This document shows positions 1-9,075 of a stretch of DNA of 64,000 nt, in pieces; position 1 is the first letter of the stretch; each line of letters begins with the position of its first letter. This stretch comes from Bifidobacterium asteroides. GTDB taxonomy: Bacteria > Actinomycetota > Actinomycetes > Actinomycetales > Bifidobacteriaceae. Location of the stretch: the NCBI RefSeq assembly GCF_003202695.1, contig NZ_QGLL01000001.1:248001-312000 (forward strand). Reading direction: 5' to 3'. The notes beneath the pieces were generated by a model. The model made no database searches. It was not told where the DNA came from and was given only the letters and a program-made list of their open reading frames with translations. The translations under genes were made by a program, and so were the position numbers.

Positions 1-352
1 CTTCCGGCAGTTCGGCATAGCCCACCTGGGCCAGATCAGGTGCGTTGCCGGCCTTGACATCGGTCTCCAGCTTCTTGATCATTTCGGCCGACTTGCCGTT
101 GAACTTGGTCGCCTTGACCTGGATGTTGGGGTGGGACTTGTTCCACCGCGCGACGATGTCATTGACGGGGGTCATGTTCGGCTTGTCCGGCAGCCGGTGC
201 AGGTAGGTGATCTGCACCTTTTCGTCCGACTTGGAAGACTCGCTTTCGGACGAGGAATTTGACGCCCCCGATGAGCCGCAACCCGACAGGGCTATGCTCA
301 GGGCCGCCAACGACGTCACCGCGGCAAGTAGTCGTTTCCTTTCAGATATCAT
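1..352 (-). CDS. ABC sugar-binding lipoprotein, 5' part only
   Basis: This is the N-terminal part of an extracellular solute-binding protein; the rest lies beyond the left edge. The start at 352 follows an AAGGAG Shine-Dalgarno. The protein opens with a charged n-region, a hydrophobic stretch and a lipobox ending in SGCG, then a Ser/Glu-rich linker, so it should be exported and lipid-anchored on the membrane. The following residues (ITYLHRLPDKPNMTPVNDIV, then an APDLAQVGYAELPE-type segment) resemble the start of a family 1 sugar-binding protein for oligosaccharide ABC import. Permeases would be expected further left. The substrate is not readable from this fragment. Confidence 0.85.
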   Translation of the reverse strand, partial: MISERKRLLAAVTSLAALSIALSGCGSSGASNSSSESESSKSDEKVQITYLHRLPDKPNMTPVNDIVARWNKSHPNIQVKATKFNGKSAEMIKKLETDVKAGNAPDLAQVGYAELPE

Positions 353-404
353 TTCCCGCTCCTTTACGGTAAATGGCCGTCGTCGTCACTAGACGACCAG
401 TCTC

Positions 405-432
405 AGATTAACACACTCGGCCTAATTGTCAA
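405..432 (-). promoter_or_regulatory. Predicted promoter of the binding-protein gene
   Basis: On the minus strand TTGACA (432-427) and TAATCT (410-405) are separated by 16 nt, a near-consensus sigma-A type promoter about 50 nt before the start codon at 352. Between it and the gene lies the inverted repeat GTCGTC-N7-GACGAC, a possible operator. No regulator is adjacent. Confidence 0.6.
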
Positions 433-590
433 CACTATTTACAATTTACCGGCCTGTCTTCTTTGCATGGATGCCAAAAACAATTTTCAGGCTTGGCCGT
501 GGTTTCGTCAGCTTCATGTCAGCCATGCCTGATGCTGATGACTTGTTGGAGGATTCGTATTAAGAGGGTAATTGCTTGTTGGCGATACAG

Positions 591-627
591 AAAGGAGCGG
601 CGAGGCACAAGACCTCGCCGCCCCTTT
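591..627 (-). terminator. Hairpin terminator after the GH101 gene
   Basis: A GC-rich 15-bp stem with one mismatch and a 7-nt loop lies 23 nt after the GH101 stop. There is only a weak T tract, so termination is inferred mainly from stem strength and position. Confidence 0.6.
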
Positions 628-649
628 CAGTCAGGGTTATTGTTATTAG

Positions 650-3600
650 TTAACTTCGTTTCGCATGACTGCGTCTGGTCAGGAGAATTCCAGCGACCAG
701 GCCGATCGCGGCTATGACCAGCAGGGAGGCCACCGCAACGCCTGTCGCCGATAGCCATCTGTTCTGTCCATGCGCATTGGGATCGGCTGGCTTCTGCTGA
801 ATATTCCCATTGCCGGCACCGAGACCGGAGCCAGCGCCGGTGATCGGATTCTTGCCAGGATCTGATCCCGTGCCGATGCCGCCTGTGCCAGTTCCGGGTG
901 TTGCGGACTGAAGCCCACTGATGGCCGTCTGCAGATTGACGGCAGCCAAGGCCACCTGATAGGCCGTGGCCTGGTTGTCGGCCAACACCTGCTTGGCTTT
1001 GGACAGCTTGTCCTGCAAGGTCTTCCAGCTGTCTGGAGTGTAGTCGGCCTCCTTGAGTCCGGCAGCCTGATCCACCAGATCCTTCAGCTCGCCCTTGTCT
1101 ACAGGTTCAGCAAGGGTCGGCAGAGCCCGATCGGTGGTTAGACGAAGCTCGGCTGCTGATACATAGCGATTGGCTTCCGAGCTGCTCATGCCAGTGGTTT
1201 CAGTTGCGGTCAATCTGACTGCGACCACATTGGAGACCGGGTCGAAGGAGATCTTCTGCCAGGTCGTCTGCGTGCTGAAGGTGCCGGTTATCTCCACAGG
1301 CTCCGACCTCTCGCTCCGGGTCAGAGTGACCTTGTAGCTCTTGATCTTGCCGTTGACCGAGTCGCCGCCCGGCCGTGGGAGGTAACGCAGCCCATTGACG
1401 GTGGCGGGCTCGTGCAGGTTGAATTGGTACCAGGCTGAGCCGTCCGCAAGGGCGTTTGCACCCCACTTGGTGTGCCAGTAGGTTGACGGCTTGCCGTCCT
1501 GAGCGTATTCCTTGGGCCCCTCGGTACCGCCGACATCGGGCTGTTCGCTGCCCACGGTAACCGCATAGCTATCCTTGGCTATGTCGCTGGCATCGCTGGC
1601 CTGCGAACCAGGTGCTGTGGCCATGTAATTCTCAAGAGCGGTCAGAATTCCGTAAGCACGTGACCAGTCCTGTGGTCCTGAGCCGTCCTTTTCGATCAGC
1701 AGACGGGCCTGATCCACCGTATGCAGGTAGGTCAGCCAAGCCTGGTCGCTGTACTTTGCCTGGCTGCCGTCGAAGCGGTCCCGTACCTCCTGGAGTTTGG
1801 CTCGCGCCTCTTCCTGGGTCTTGGACTTGTCTGGAAGCCGCTCGATGCGCAGGTTGTCCAGGACGAAGTCCTGATATCCGCCGAAGTTGGCCGCATCGCC
1901 GGATGTTCCCTGGCGGTCAGGTGCCTTGTCGGTCGAGTAGATGCCGAACCAGGAGGAATCCCGGGGTCCGCCAGTCAGCTCGAATTGGTAGTGGGCCGTT
2001 GTCCCCAGAGCCTTGTCGAAGGGTTTCAGCTGGGTGCGGGCTGGGTCGAACTCGCCCTGCCCTATGGCCAGAGCGTAGGAGCCGGTGGAGCCGGCCTGGT
2101 AGTCGAAGGAGATTCGGTAGGTGGCTCCGGTAAGGAACCGGGCATTCTGGGGAATGGTTTGGTAGACCAAGGTGTTGCGTTCGGTAAGACCGTTGATCTT
2201 GATCGACCAATCTCCTTGCAGCACATCATCCATCTTCTTGACATCCCAGCCCGCCTGAGTGTAGGGGGCATGAAGCTCGGACAGATGGACGCGGTTGTCC
2301 TCCACGCCCTCTGCGCCCGAGACCACAAAGGGCCATATGCCTTGGGCGTTGTGCTCGAAGTCATTGGTCAAGGTCTTCACGCCGCCATCTGCGTCCGTTT
2401 TCAGACCCTTGTACTCGTTCTTCACCACGCGCAGATTGTCGAAGTAGGCGGATCCATCACCTTGATGTGAAAGGGTCAGAATCGTATTGCCCTGATCTGG
2501 CGCTGTGAAGAAGACGTACATGTTCTGGAAGAGGCTGCTGCCGTCTACCGTGGCGCAGTTGGTGTTGTGGGGATCGGCCTGCACAAAGTTCCTGGCTATG
2601 CTGCGTCCAGTGGAGTTGGTGGCCAGCACCCGGTCACCGTTGCGGACCTCCAGGCGCGCCTGGCCGTCGCTGCGGTTGTCCACGCCCACATAGAGGGCAT
2701 AATGTGCACCAGGCTCCAGATCCTTTATGGTCTGTGCTGATTCGACTCGGCCATCCAGCTTGAGCATAGGATTGCTGGAAGCGCTTTTGACGATGCTGGC
2801 GCTCCCGGAACCCTTGGACTTCCAGTTGTCCTCAAGGCTTTTCTTGCCGCCATTGAAGCCAGTGTCGACCAAATGGGAACCTGTGCTCCAGTCGATGTTT
2901 GGATTGGCTGAGGCCCCGCGATGAACCACGTAGGGGGTCCCCGCTTTGGCGTTCAGAGTGATCTGTCCGTTGACTACGGGTATATCCAATGGGTCGGTCT
3001 TGCCCTGGTCGCTCAGTCGGTAAACCTTGACTGTAGACAGATCGTGCCAGGAGTCGGGCAGCGTCCAGGTGGTCTTGCCGCCGCGGGTGTTCCAGTGATA
3101 GAGCTTCTGGTCGTTCGCAGACAAAGGCTTGCCTGTCTTGGCGTCCCAGAGCCATGGCAGCAGGTAGGACTCAGTGCCTTGGCCGCTGCCGTCTCCGGGC
3201 GAGACCGCTCCCTGCAGGATGGTTCGACCGTCCAGGGTAATGGTGCGCTCACGGTAGGCGGACGATGACTGGTCATTGGATCCACGGTCGATGACCACTT
3301 GGTGGCCTAGGTCGTCCTTCAGGATTATCCGCTCCTGGCCGTTGTTAGCTGACGGATCCTTGGGAGATTGCTGGTCCAAGGGGTTGTTGACCCAGCGAAT
3401 CACCTTGAAGTGCTGGATGAACTTGGTGGACAGATCATGGGTGTAAAGGTTGGTTATATAGGCATCGTAATCGTTGCGGCCCTGCCAGCCTTCGAAGTCC
3501 TTCATGCTGTAGCCGCCTAGGAGAGGAGCATTGGCGGCGCCGCCGTAAGAGGGGTAGTCGCCGTCCCAGCTGTCCTTTTGGTGGTTGCGAAGGAAACGCA

Positions 3601-6115
3601 TGACCTGGGAGTTCTGCCCCTTGCTGGTGTAGCCTCCGTAGGTCAGATCCGCCGCCCAGTGCTGGAAGGAGGCGTCATATTCGTTGGCTGCGCCGAATTC
3701 GGTGGCTACTCGCCAGCCGTTGTCGGTAATCATCTTCGAGAGCTTGCGGGTTTCCCAGGAGTCTTCGTTGCCGGAGGTCTGATTGCCCCAGACGTCCACA
3801 TAGACGAAGTCCAGATTGTCGCCCACCTTTTTCTTCAGATCACCGAACCTGTTTTGGCGGGAGCCCGATGCCAGATCGTGGATGCCGTCGATGCCGACCG
3901 CCTGATCCAGCCAGTTCCAGCCGTATTGCAGGCTGCCGTCAGTCCGGCGGCGAACCAGATCCTCATTGAAGGCCTTGGCCTCAGGGTACATCTCGTCGGC
4001 GTTGACATGCACGCCGAAGCGGGCGCCATACTTGGCGCCCTCCTTCATCAGGGTGTTCATGTCCTTGGCGCCGCCCATTCGGGTGCCGATGTCTCCATAG
4101 TCCGGGTGTCCGGAATCATGCCCCTCGTTGGCGTAGCCCTTGAGCAGGACGGACTGACCCAGTCCATCGGTGTTGAGGGCCACCTTCTTTACATTGTCCA
4201 AGGTGCTGAGGAAGGGGTTCTGAGCCTGACTTCCGAAGTTCATGGCAATACGCCATGAAACCAGATCCGGCACTTCCTGGGCCCCATAAGGGTTGTTCAT
4301 GATGGCCCGATAGGCGATGGCTCCGTCCTGCCAGTCGACCCTGCCGTCCTGGTTCTCGTCGCCTGTAATGGCTACGGCAATCTTGGGCATTTCGGTCTGT
4401 TCGACTGTGAAAGAGCGGTTCTTGGAGTCTCGAACCTGACGATGGTAGTACCAGGCAGGGCTAGACAGTCCGAGGGATGTTGACCCATGAACGCTGCTGG
4501 CGTCTGTGAGCACGCGAGTGTTCCGAGCGCCTCCGGACATTGAACTGCCTGCCGTGGTGCCGTCATGCTCGCTGTTGCTCCATAGCCCGGCGCTCAGTGA
4601 CCCTCCCGAGACGAATCCGTAGGCGTAATCGGACTTGTTGGGATCGACTGTGGTGTCGTCAGTGACAGAGAAGGTGGTGTCGCCGGGTACCTGGGTGTTC
4701 GAGGACATGCGTGCACCAGTGAATTGAGCTCCGTCCTGATCGCTGCTGACGGATACCAGATCCTGTCCGGGCAGGGCTATGGTCTGGATGGGGTGGTCTT
4801 CTCCAGCAGCGTTTTCGATCTTGGTGATGTCCAGGTGCAGGGTGTTGGCCTTGAGCCAGAGGACCGCTGTCACTGTGGCATCGATATTCTGGTCGGGCTT
4901 TTGGGCGCGAAGCTGGTAGGTGGCCTTGTCTGTTCCCTGCTGGGTGAACGTCACGTCCGAATCAGTCAGATCCATGTCCACGCCATTGATGTTCAGACGA
5001 CGCAGATCCTCATGTCGGCCGTACATGACCCTGTTGTCCAGCTTGGTCATGGTGTATTGAACCACGGACGGGAAGTGCTTTCTGACCTGCACGCTCATCT
5101 CGGAGGTGCTCAGGGTGACCTTGGCCTCTGGGGTGGCTTTGTTCAGTTGCAAGGATCCCAGGTTCAGGTCGGCGCGGTCCACCTGTATGTCCTTAGTGAT
5201 GTCCTCGTAGCCCTGCTTGCCGATCTGCAGGGTGTATTTGCCTGATTTGATCTGCTTCAGGGTGAAGGCGCCTTCGGCATCTGTCAGTGTCGAGGCTCCC
5301 GTCGTATGGACCTTGGCCCCGGCGATGGCTTTGCCGTCTGCATCGACGATTCGTCCGACGACCGAGTGCAGATCGGCCGGGTCTTCCTTGAGCTTGAGCT
5401 TGACCTCAGTGATCTGGTTCTGGTAGACGCCAGCCTTCATGGCCAGCTTTCCGGTTAGCGCGCCAGCCATTGGACCGTAGTCGACGTCTTCGAAGGCCGC
5501 TCGCCCGTCTACGGTGAGCCCTGCGCGCTGACCAGTCCAAGTGATTCCTACCGTGGTCGGGGTATCCTGGGCCGGTGCCGGAAGTCTGGTTCCCGTGTAC
5601 CACTGACCGTCACCGCCGTAGCGCTGCCAGAACCACCCCCCGGAGTCATAGCCGATAAAGAGACCGGAATTGGGATTACCGTACCCTAGATAGAAACCGA
5701 ACCTGTTTTCTGTGCCAGGCTGGGGCGAGCTCATAGTAAGGGTCAGAGCTCCTGGTCTGGTGAAGTCGTAAGTGGTGGCGTCCACAGCGATGGCCGGGTA
5801 CTGCTCGCTGGCCGTCGTGGAATTGCCATTGGCGGCTGAGGCCTTGAAGCGCAGCCAGCCATTGGACTTTTCCAGCACCTCGCCGCCCTTGACGGTAGTG
5901 GAATCCAGAGACCATTCGTGGTCTGCGGGATTGACGGGAGTAATCCGCGGATTGATGCCAGCAGCTTTCGTCCTTGCACTTGATCCTGTAGCCAGGGTTG
6001 ACGGAGCATTGGCTTGGTACAGCTGACTCCCCGTGGTAGCGAAGGCCGGATCCGCGGCCCCTGCGGTGGCCAAGGCGAATACTGTCGCCAGGGTCATGGA
6101 TATGATGCGTTTCAT
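650..6115 (-). CDS. engBF: GH101 endo-alpha-N-acetylgalactosaminidase, cell-surface
   Basis: This 1821-residue secreted enzyme should release Gal-beta1,3-GalNAc (core 1) from Ser/Thr of mucin-type O-glycoproteins outside the cell. Residues 1-26 form a signal peptide. A beta-sandwich region follows, then a carboxypeptidase-regulatory-like domain (about 250-320), the beta-supersandwich and the catalytic TIM barrel. The barrel carries VDVWGNQTSG with the likely nucleophile Asp774, and ATEFGAANEYD with the likely acid/base Glu806. Later come beta-sandwich carbohydrate-binding modules, an F5/8-type domain (about 1500-1640), a FIVAR-like helical repeat (about 1650-1715), a Gly-rich linker and one C-terminal membrane helix ending in basic residues. 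No LPXTG is seen, so anchoring is by the helix. AAGGAGG precedes the ATG. The gene is monocistronic. The symbol is by analogy with the B. longum enzyme. Confidence 0.92.
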   Translation of the reverse strand: MKRIISMTLATVFALATAGAADPAFATTGSQLYQANAPSTLATGSSARTKAAGINPRITPVNPADHEWSLDSTTVKGGEVLEKSNGWLRFKASAANGNSTTASEQYPAIAVDATTYDFTRPGALTLTMSSPQPGTENRFGFYLGYGNPNSGLFIGYDSGGWFWQRYGGDGQWYTGTRLPAPAQDTPTTVGITWTGQRAGLTVDGRAAFEDVDYGPMAGALTGKLAMKAGVYQNQITEVKLKLKEDPADLHSVVGRIVDADGKAIAGAKVHTTGASTLTDAEGAFTLKQIKSGKYTLQIGKQGYEDITKDIQVDRADLNLGSLQLNKATPEAKVTLSTSEMSVQVRKHFPSVVQYTMTKLDNRVMYGRHEDLRRLNINGVDMDLTDSDVTFTQQGTDKATYQLRAQKPDQNIDATVTAVLWLKANTLHLDITKIENAAGEDHPIQTIALPGQDLVSVSSDQDGAQFTGARMSSNTQVPGDTTFSVTDDTTVDPNKSDYAYGFVSGGSLSAGLWSNSEHDGTTAGSSMSGGARNTRVLTDASSVHGSTSLGLSSPAWYYHRQVRDSKNRSFTVEQTEMPKIAVAITGDENQDGRVDWQDGAIAYRAIMNNPYGAQEVPDLVSWRIAMNFGSQAQNPFLSTLDNVKKVALNTDGLGQSVLLKGYANEGHDSGHPDYGDIGTRMGGAKDMNTLMKEGAKYGARFGVHVNADEMYPEAKAFNEDLVRRRTDGSLQYGWNWLDQAVGIDGIHDLASGSRQNRFGDLKKKVGDNLDFVYVDVWGNQTSGNEDSWETRKLSKMITDNGWRVATEFGAANEYDASFQHWAADLTYGGYTSKGQNSQVMRFLRNHQKDSWDGDYPSYGGAANAPLLGGYSMKDFEGWQGRNDYDAYITNLYTHDLSTKFIQHFKVIRWVNNPLDQQSPKDPSANNGQERIILKDDLGHQVVIDRGSNDQSSSAYRERTITLDGRTILQGAVSPGDGSGQGTESYLLPWLWDAKTGKPLSANDQKLYHWNTRGGKTTWTLPDSWHDLSTVKVYRLSDQGKTDPLDIPVVNGQITLNAKAGTPYVVHRGASANPNIDWSTGSHLVDTGFNGGKKSLEDNWKSKGSGSASIVKSASSNPMLKLDGRVESAQTIKDLEPGAHYALYVGVDNRSDGQARLEVRNGDRVLATNSTGRSIARNFVQADPHNTNCATVDGSSLFQNMYVFFTAPDQGNTILTLSHQGDGSAYFDNLRVVKNEYKGLKTDADGGVKTLTNDFEHNAQGIWPFVVSGAEGVEDNRVHLSELHAPYTQAGWDVKKMDDVLQGDWSIKINGLTERNTLVYQTIPQNARFLTGATYRISFDYQAGSTGSYALAIGQGEFDPARTQLKPFDKALGTTAHYQFELTGGPRDSSWFGIYSTDKAPDRQGTSGDAANFGGYQDFVLDNLRIERLPDKSKTQEEARAKLQEVRDRFDGSQAKYSDQAWLTYLHTVDQARLLIEKDGSGPQDWSRAYGILTALENYMATAPGSQASDASDIAKDSYAVTVGSEQPDVGGTEGPKEYAQDGKPSTYWHTKWGANALADGSAWYQFNLHEPATVNGLRYLPRPGGDSVNGKIKSYKVTLTRSERSEPVEITGTFSTQTTWQKISFDPVSNVVAVRLTATETTGMSSSEANRYVSAAELRLTTDRALPTLAEPVDKGELKDLVDQAAGLKEADYTPDSWKTLQDKLSKAKQVLADNQATAYQVALAAVNLQTAISGLQSATPGTGTGGIGTGSDPGKNPITGAGSGLGAGNGNIQQKPADPNAHGQNRWLSATGVAVASLLVIAAIGLVAGILLTRRSHAKRS

Positions 6116-6601
6116 ATTCTAGACAAGCCTCCTTGCCGTCCATGTGATGACGGGCGACTGACTCATAAGTTCGAGGAAGAGACTGCCTGGAACTACGACT
6201 TCATTATTGGGCCAGAACGTCACGTCAATGTCAAATGTAAGTGTAGTAAAGATAATGCTAGTGCACAAGTTGAGATAGGCTCAAAAATCAAGCTTGATTA
6301 TTTGTATATGTACTTGTCATATTTTGGCAGCCAGGTTCTTTGAACTCTGTTTGCAGTCTCGGTGGCAGTTGATGCACACGGCTGAACTGGGCAACGGATG
6401 AGCAACGCCCCTCCCGTGCATTCATGAGTGCAGGATGGTAAGTCCATTGCCGCCTTGCGCTTCGGCCGCCAGCAGGTGAGGCTGGAGCTCAAGATCCACA
6501 GGCCGGTCAAGGTTGCCGGGAGGACATGGTCTCGCCATCCGCCCATAGCGGCTGAGCCAGGGGCGGCGAAACCATATGAGAGGGGTCGTTGCAGTGTTCG
6601 G
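6116..6601. other. Gene-free, AT-rich stretch
   Basis: This stretch lies between the GH101 start and the 3' end of the MFS gene. The part at about 6200-6330 is AT-rich and should hold the GH101 promoter (a TTGACA at about 6226-6231 on the minus strand), but no well-spaced -10 was found. Short open frames here lack ribosome sites and look spurious. Confidence 0.5.
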
Positions 6602-7927
6602 TCAGCTGGTTTGAGCGGCCGATTGGCGCGTACCCTTCAGTGGAATAATGCCCAGGAACAAGGCCGCCACCATGATCAGGATGCTCAGACCGAACATGAT
6701 GATGTAGCCGTGGGGCTGGTCAGCGATGGCGCCCCAGAAGAGAGCGGCGAAGGCTGAGGCCAGCGATCCTACCATCTGGATGCGGGAGTAGATGTTGGTG
6801 TAGTCGCGCGAGCCGAAGACCGCTGTAACCAGGATGGGCGTCTGCACCGTAGTGCAGGCGTAGACCAGACCGAAAGCAAAGGCTCCTAGCAGCAGTATCA
6901 CGGGCAATCCGGGGAAGGCGACCATGAGGCAGACGCCGATGATGCCGCCGCCGATGCCCAAGCAGAGCCCGCCCACGATGCTGCCGTCGTTGACCATGCC
7001 CAGGATGACCTTGCCGATGGCTTGGCCGGCCATGCAGGAGGAGGCGATCAGGCCGGTGTAGGCCGCCATGGATGGCAGGGATGCCGCATAGGAGGGCAGG
7101 AACTGGTAGATGGTCTGGTTCATCGTGATCAGACCGCAGAAGAGCGCCAGCGCCCAGAAGGCAGGGGAATGCAAGGCCTGGGAAGCAGTCATGCCCACGG
7201 TCGAGGCGACAGGTTCCGAGCTCTTGTTGCCCTTGTCTACGGCGCCTGCGCTATTGGTGACTTTCTCAGCGGTCGTGGACTGCTGGTCGTCGACACCGTA
7301 GGGATGCAGGCCGATCTGCTCGGGCGTGCTGCGGATGACGAAGATGGTGAAGGGCAGGGTGACCACCAGAATGAGAATGGCGAAAACCAGGTATCCCCGC
7401 CTCCATCCATCAGGGGCGGACCTGATGATCATGGTGCCGATCTGGTTGAAGATTACCCCGCCTATGCCGGTGAAGGCCATGCACAGGCCGATGAAGAACC
7501 CGACCCGTTTGCGGAACCAAGCGTTGATGAGCGTGGGCACTGAAAGATAGAGGATGGCCGGCATGCCGATTCCCAGAATCACTCCGCACAGATAGAACTG
7601 CCACATGGCGGATGATCGAGACATGCCCAGACAGCCCAGTCCAGCCAGGATGGTGCTTGCCGTCAGGACAATGCGCAGATCGTAGCGGTGCATCAGCCAT
7701 CCGGCCACTGGCAGGAAGAAGACCATGGTGATGCTGAATATGCTGAAATACCCGGTGAATGCGGCCTTGGGAACATGGAAGTAGCTGCTGACAGGCGTGA
7801 AGAAGATGCCTGCACAACTGCAGACCAGCGATACCGGTATGGCTGTGAAGACGATGCCCGACAGCACGATCAGGTACGGATAAACAGCCTGTTTTCGTGA
7901 TGAGGGCCTTGTCGGAGTCGTCGACAT
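6602..7927 (-). CDS. MFS transporter, oxalate/formate antiporter-like
   Basis: A 441-residue polytopic protein with about 12 membrane helices in two halves and a hydrophilic central loop (about 200-235) rich in Ser, Thr and Lys. The segment GWLMHRYDLR between helices 2 and 3 is the MFS loop signature. The overall pattern, including a second-half segment on a missing Asp-rich motif, resembles monocarboxylate or OFA-type carriers. The ATG at 7927 was chosen because AGAGGAAGG lies 8 nt upstream; an in-frame start 11 codons earlier has no ribosome site. The gene stands alone, so the substrate cannot be inferred. Confidence 0.8.
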   Translation of the reverse strand: MSTTPTRPSSRKQAVYPYLIVLSGIVFTAIPVSLVCSCAGIFFTPVSSYFHVPKAAFTGYFSIFSITMVFFLPVAGWLMHRYDLRIVLTASTILAGLGCLGMSRSSAMWQFYLCGVILGIGMPAILYLSVPTLINAWFRKRVGFFIGLCMAFTGIGGVIFNQIGTMIIRSAPDGWRRGYLVFAILILVVTLPFTIFVIRSTPEQIGLHPYGVDDQQSTTAEKVTNSAGAVDKGNKSSEPVASTVGMTASQALHSPAFWALALFCGLITMNQTIYQFLPSYAASLPSMAAYTGLIASSCMAGQAIGKVILGMVNDGSIVGGLCLGIGGGIIGVCLMVAFPGLPVILLLGAFAFGLVYACTTVQTPILVTAVFGSRDYTNIYSRIQMVGSLASAFAALFWGAIADQPHGYIIMFGLSILIMVAALFLGIIPLKGTRQSAAQTS

Positions 7928-8075
7928 TGCTGCGACCTTCCTCTTATGGAATCGGGACAAGCCAACTGCTGCTTGGTTGGTATGCTCCCATTGACCTGTG
8001 GCTCGGCTGCTCGGATGTCCACTATGGGGAATTTAAGAACCAACTATAGTTCAGTATTTGACCCTCACCTATCGT

Positions 8076-8081
8076 TACAAT
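8076..8081 (+). promoter_or_regulatory. -10-like hexamer for a leaderless glycosyltransferase gene
   Basis: TACAAT ends 7 nt before the ATG at 8089, and no Shine-Dalgarno is present. Transcription from this element would start at or next to the initiation codon. Confidence 0.45.
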
Positions 8082-8088
8082 GCACACT

Positions 8089-9075
8089 ATGAGGTTTTTT
8101 GTCGTCGCTGTTGTTGTCTCCTACAACCGTTCGAAACTCCTTCAGGAGTGCCTGGATGGCATAAGCGGCCAGTCCCGCAAGCCTGATCAAGTCCTTGTCG
8201 TGGACAACGCCAGCGAGGACGGATCGGCAGACGTGGTCTTGTCGCACCCCTTGAAGCCTGACCTGATCCGTTTGCATCATAATATGGGCGGTGCAGGAGG
8301 GTTCGTGGCTGGAATGGCAGCGGCCCTGGCGAAGATCTCTCCTCAGCGCGAAGCCTACCTGTGGCTGATGGATGACGATGTGGTGCCCCAGCCTAATGCC
8401 CTGTCCGGTTTGCTCGATGCTGCCTCAGAGGCTCGCGCCGATAATGGCTCCTGGCCGTCCGTTTTGGGCTCTGAGGCTGTGTGGATCGATGGCAGAGTGC
8501 ATGGGATGAACAAGCCTCGTCGACGTCTGCCGATCAGAAGAGGCAGACCGCAGCTGCAGGCCAGCGCCCATGCCTACCAGGTCCGCTCCCTATCCTTCGT
8601 ATCCTGTCTGGTGAATGTCAAGGCCATCCAAGCTGCAGGAACCCTGCCGCGGGCTGCCTACTTCCTTTGGAATGACGACTTCGAGTACACTTCCAGACTG
8701 CTGAAGGCAGGCGTCGGCTATTACGTTCCTGCCAGTCGGGTATGGCATAAGACCAAGGTCTTTGGCTCCAGCGATGCCGACCCTGGTTCTCGCTTCTTCT
8801 ATGAGGTGCGCAACAAGATATGGATGTTCCGATTCAGCAGAGGCAATTTCACGGCGATTGAGCTTCTGGCACTGCTCGTTGCTACTGGCAGACGGTGGCT
8901 TCTTACCCTTGTCAGGGCGCATGATCGGCGGCAGATCCTGCATTGTTTGTCTCGAGGATTCAAAGCCGGCATGGCTGCACGCCCTGGCAGCAATCATGAT
9001 CTGTTTGCCCAGGAACCCGATGTTCAGGCACTGATCGACCGTGTCGATCAGGGGCGGCAGGCGGTGATTCGGTAG
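8089..9075 (+). CDS. GT2 glycosyltransferase, galactofuranosyl/rhamnosyl type
   Basis: A 328-residue cytoplasmic GT-A enzyme. It has the N-terminal nucleotide-sugar motif VVSYNR, VVDNASEDGSAD, the glycine cluster NMGGAGGFVAGM and the metal-binding MDDDVVP. The middle WNDDFEYTSRLLKAG carries the likely catalytic acids. These match the GlfT/WbbL-like GT2 family that adds galactofuranose or rhamnose to lipid-linked glycans. The ATG at 8089 is preferred over 8080 because of the leaderless-type -10 element. It is convergent with the DUF6541 gene and overlaps it by 28 bp. It resembles the GT2 at 40101-41033. Confidence 0.85.
   Translation: MRFFVVAVVVSYNRSKLLQECLDGISGQSRKPDQVLVVDNASEDGSADVVLSHPLKPDLIRLHHNMGGAGGFVAGMAAALAKISPQREAYLWLMDDDVVPQPNALSGLLDAASEARADNGSWPSVLGSEAVWIDGRVHGMNKPRRRLPIRRGRPQLQASAHAYQVRSLSFVSCLVNVKAIQAAGTLPRAAYFLWNDDFEYTSRLLKAGVGYYVPASRVWHKTKVFGSSDADPGSRFFYEVRNKIWMFRFSRGNFTAIELLALLVATGRRWLLTLVRAHDRRQILHCLSRGFKAGMAARPGSNHDLFAQEPDVQALIDRVDQGRQAVIR

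Noticed and set aside
1721-2470. 249-codon plus-strand frame inside the GH101 gene
   Set aside because: Antisense shadow of conserved GH101 coding sequence; low-complexity Val/Gly-rich translation without start signals. The same holds for other long plus-strand frames within 650-6115.
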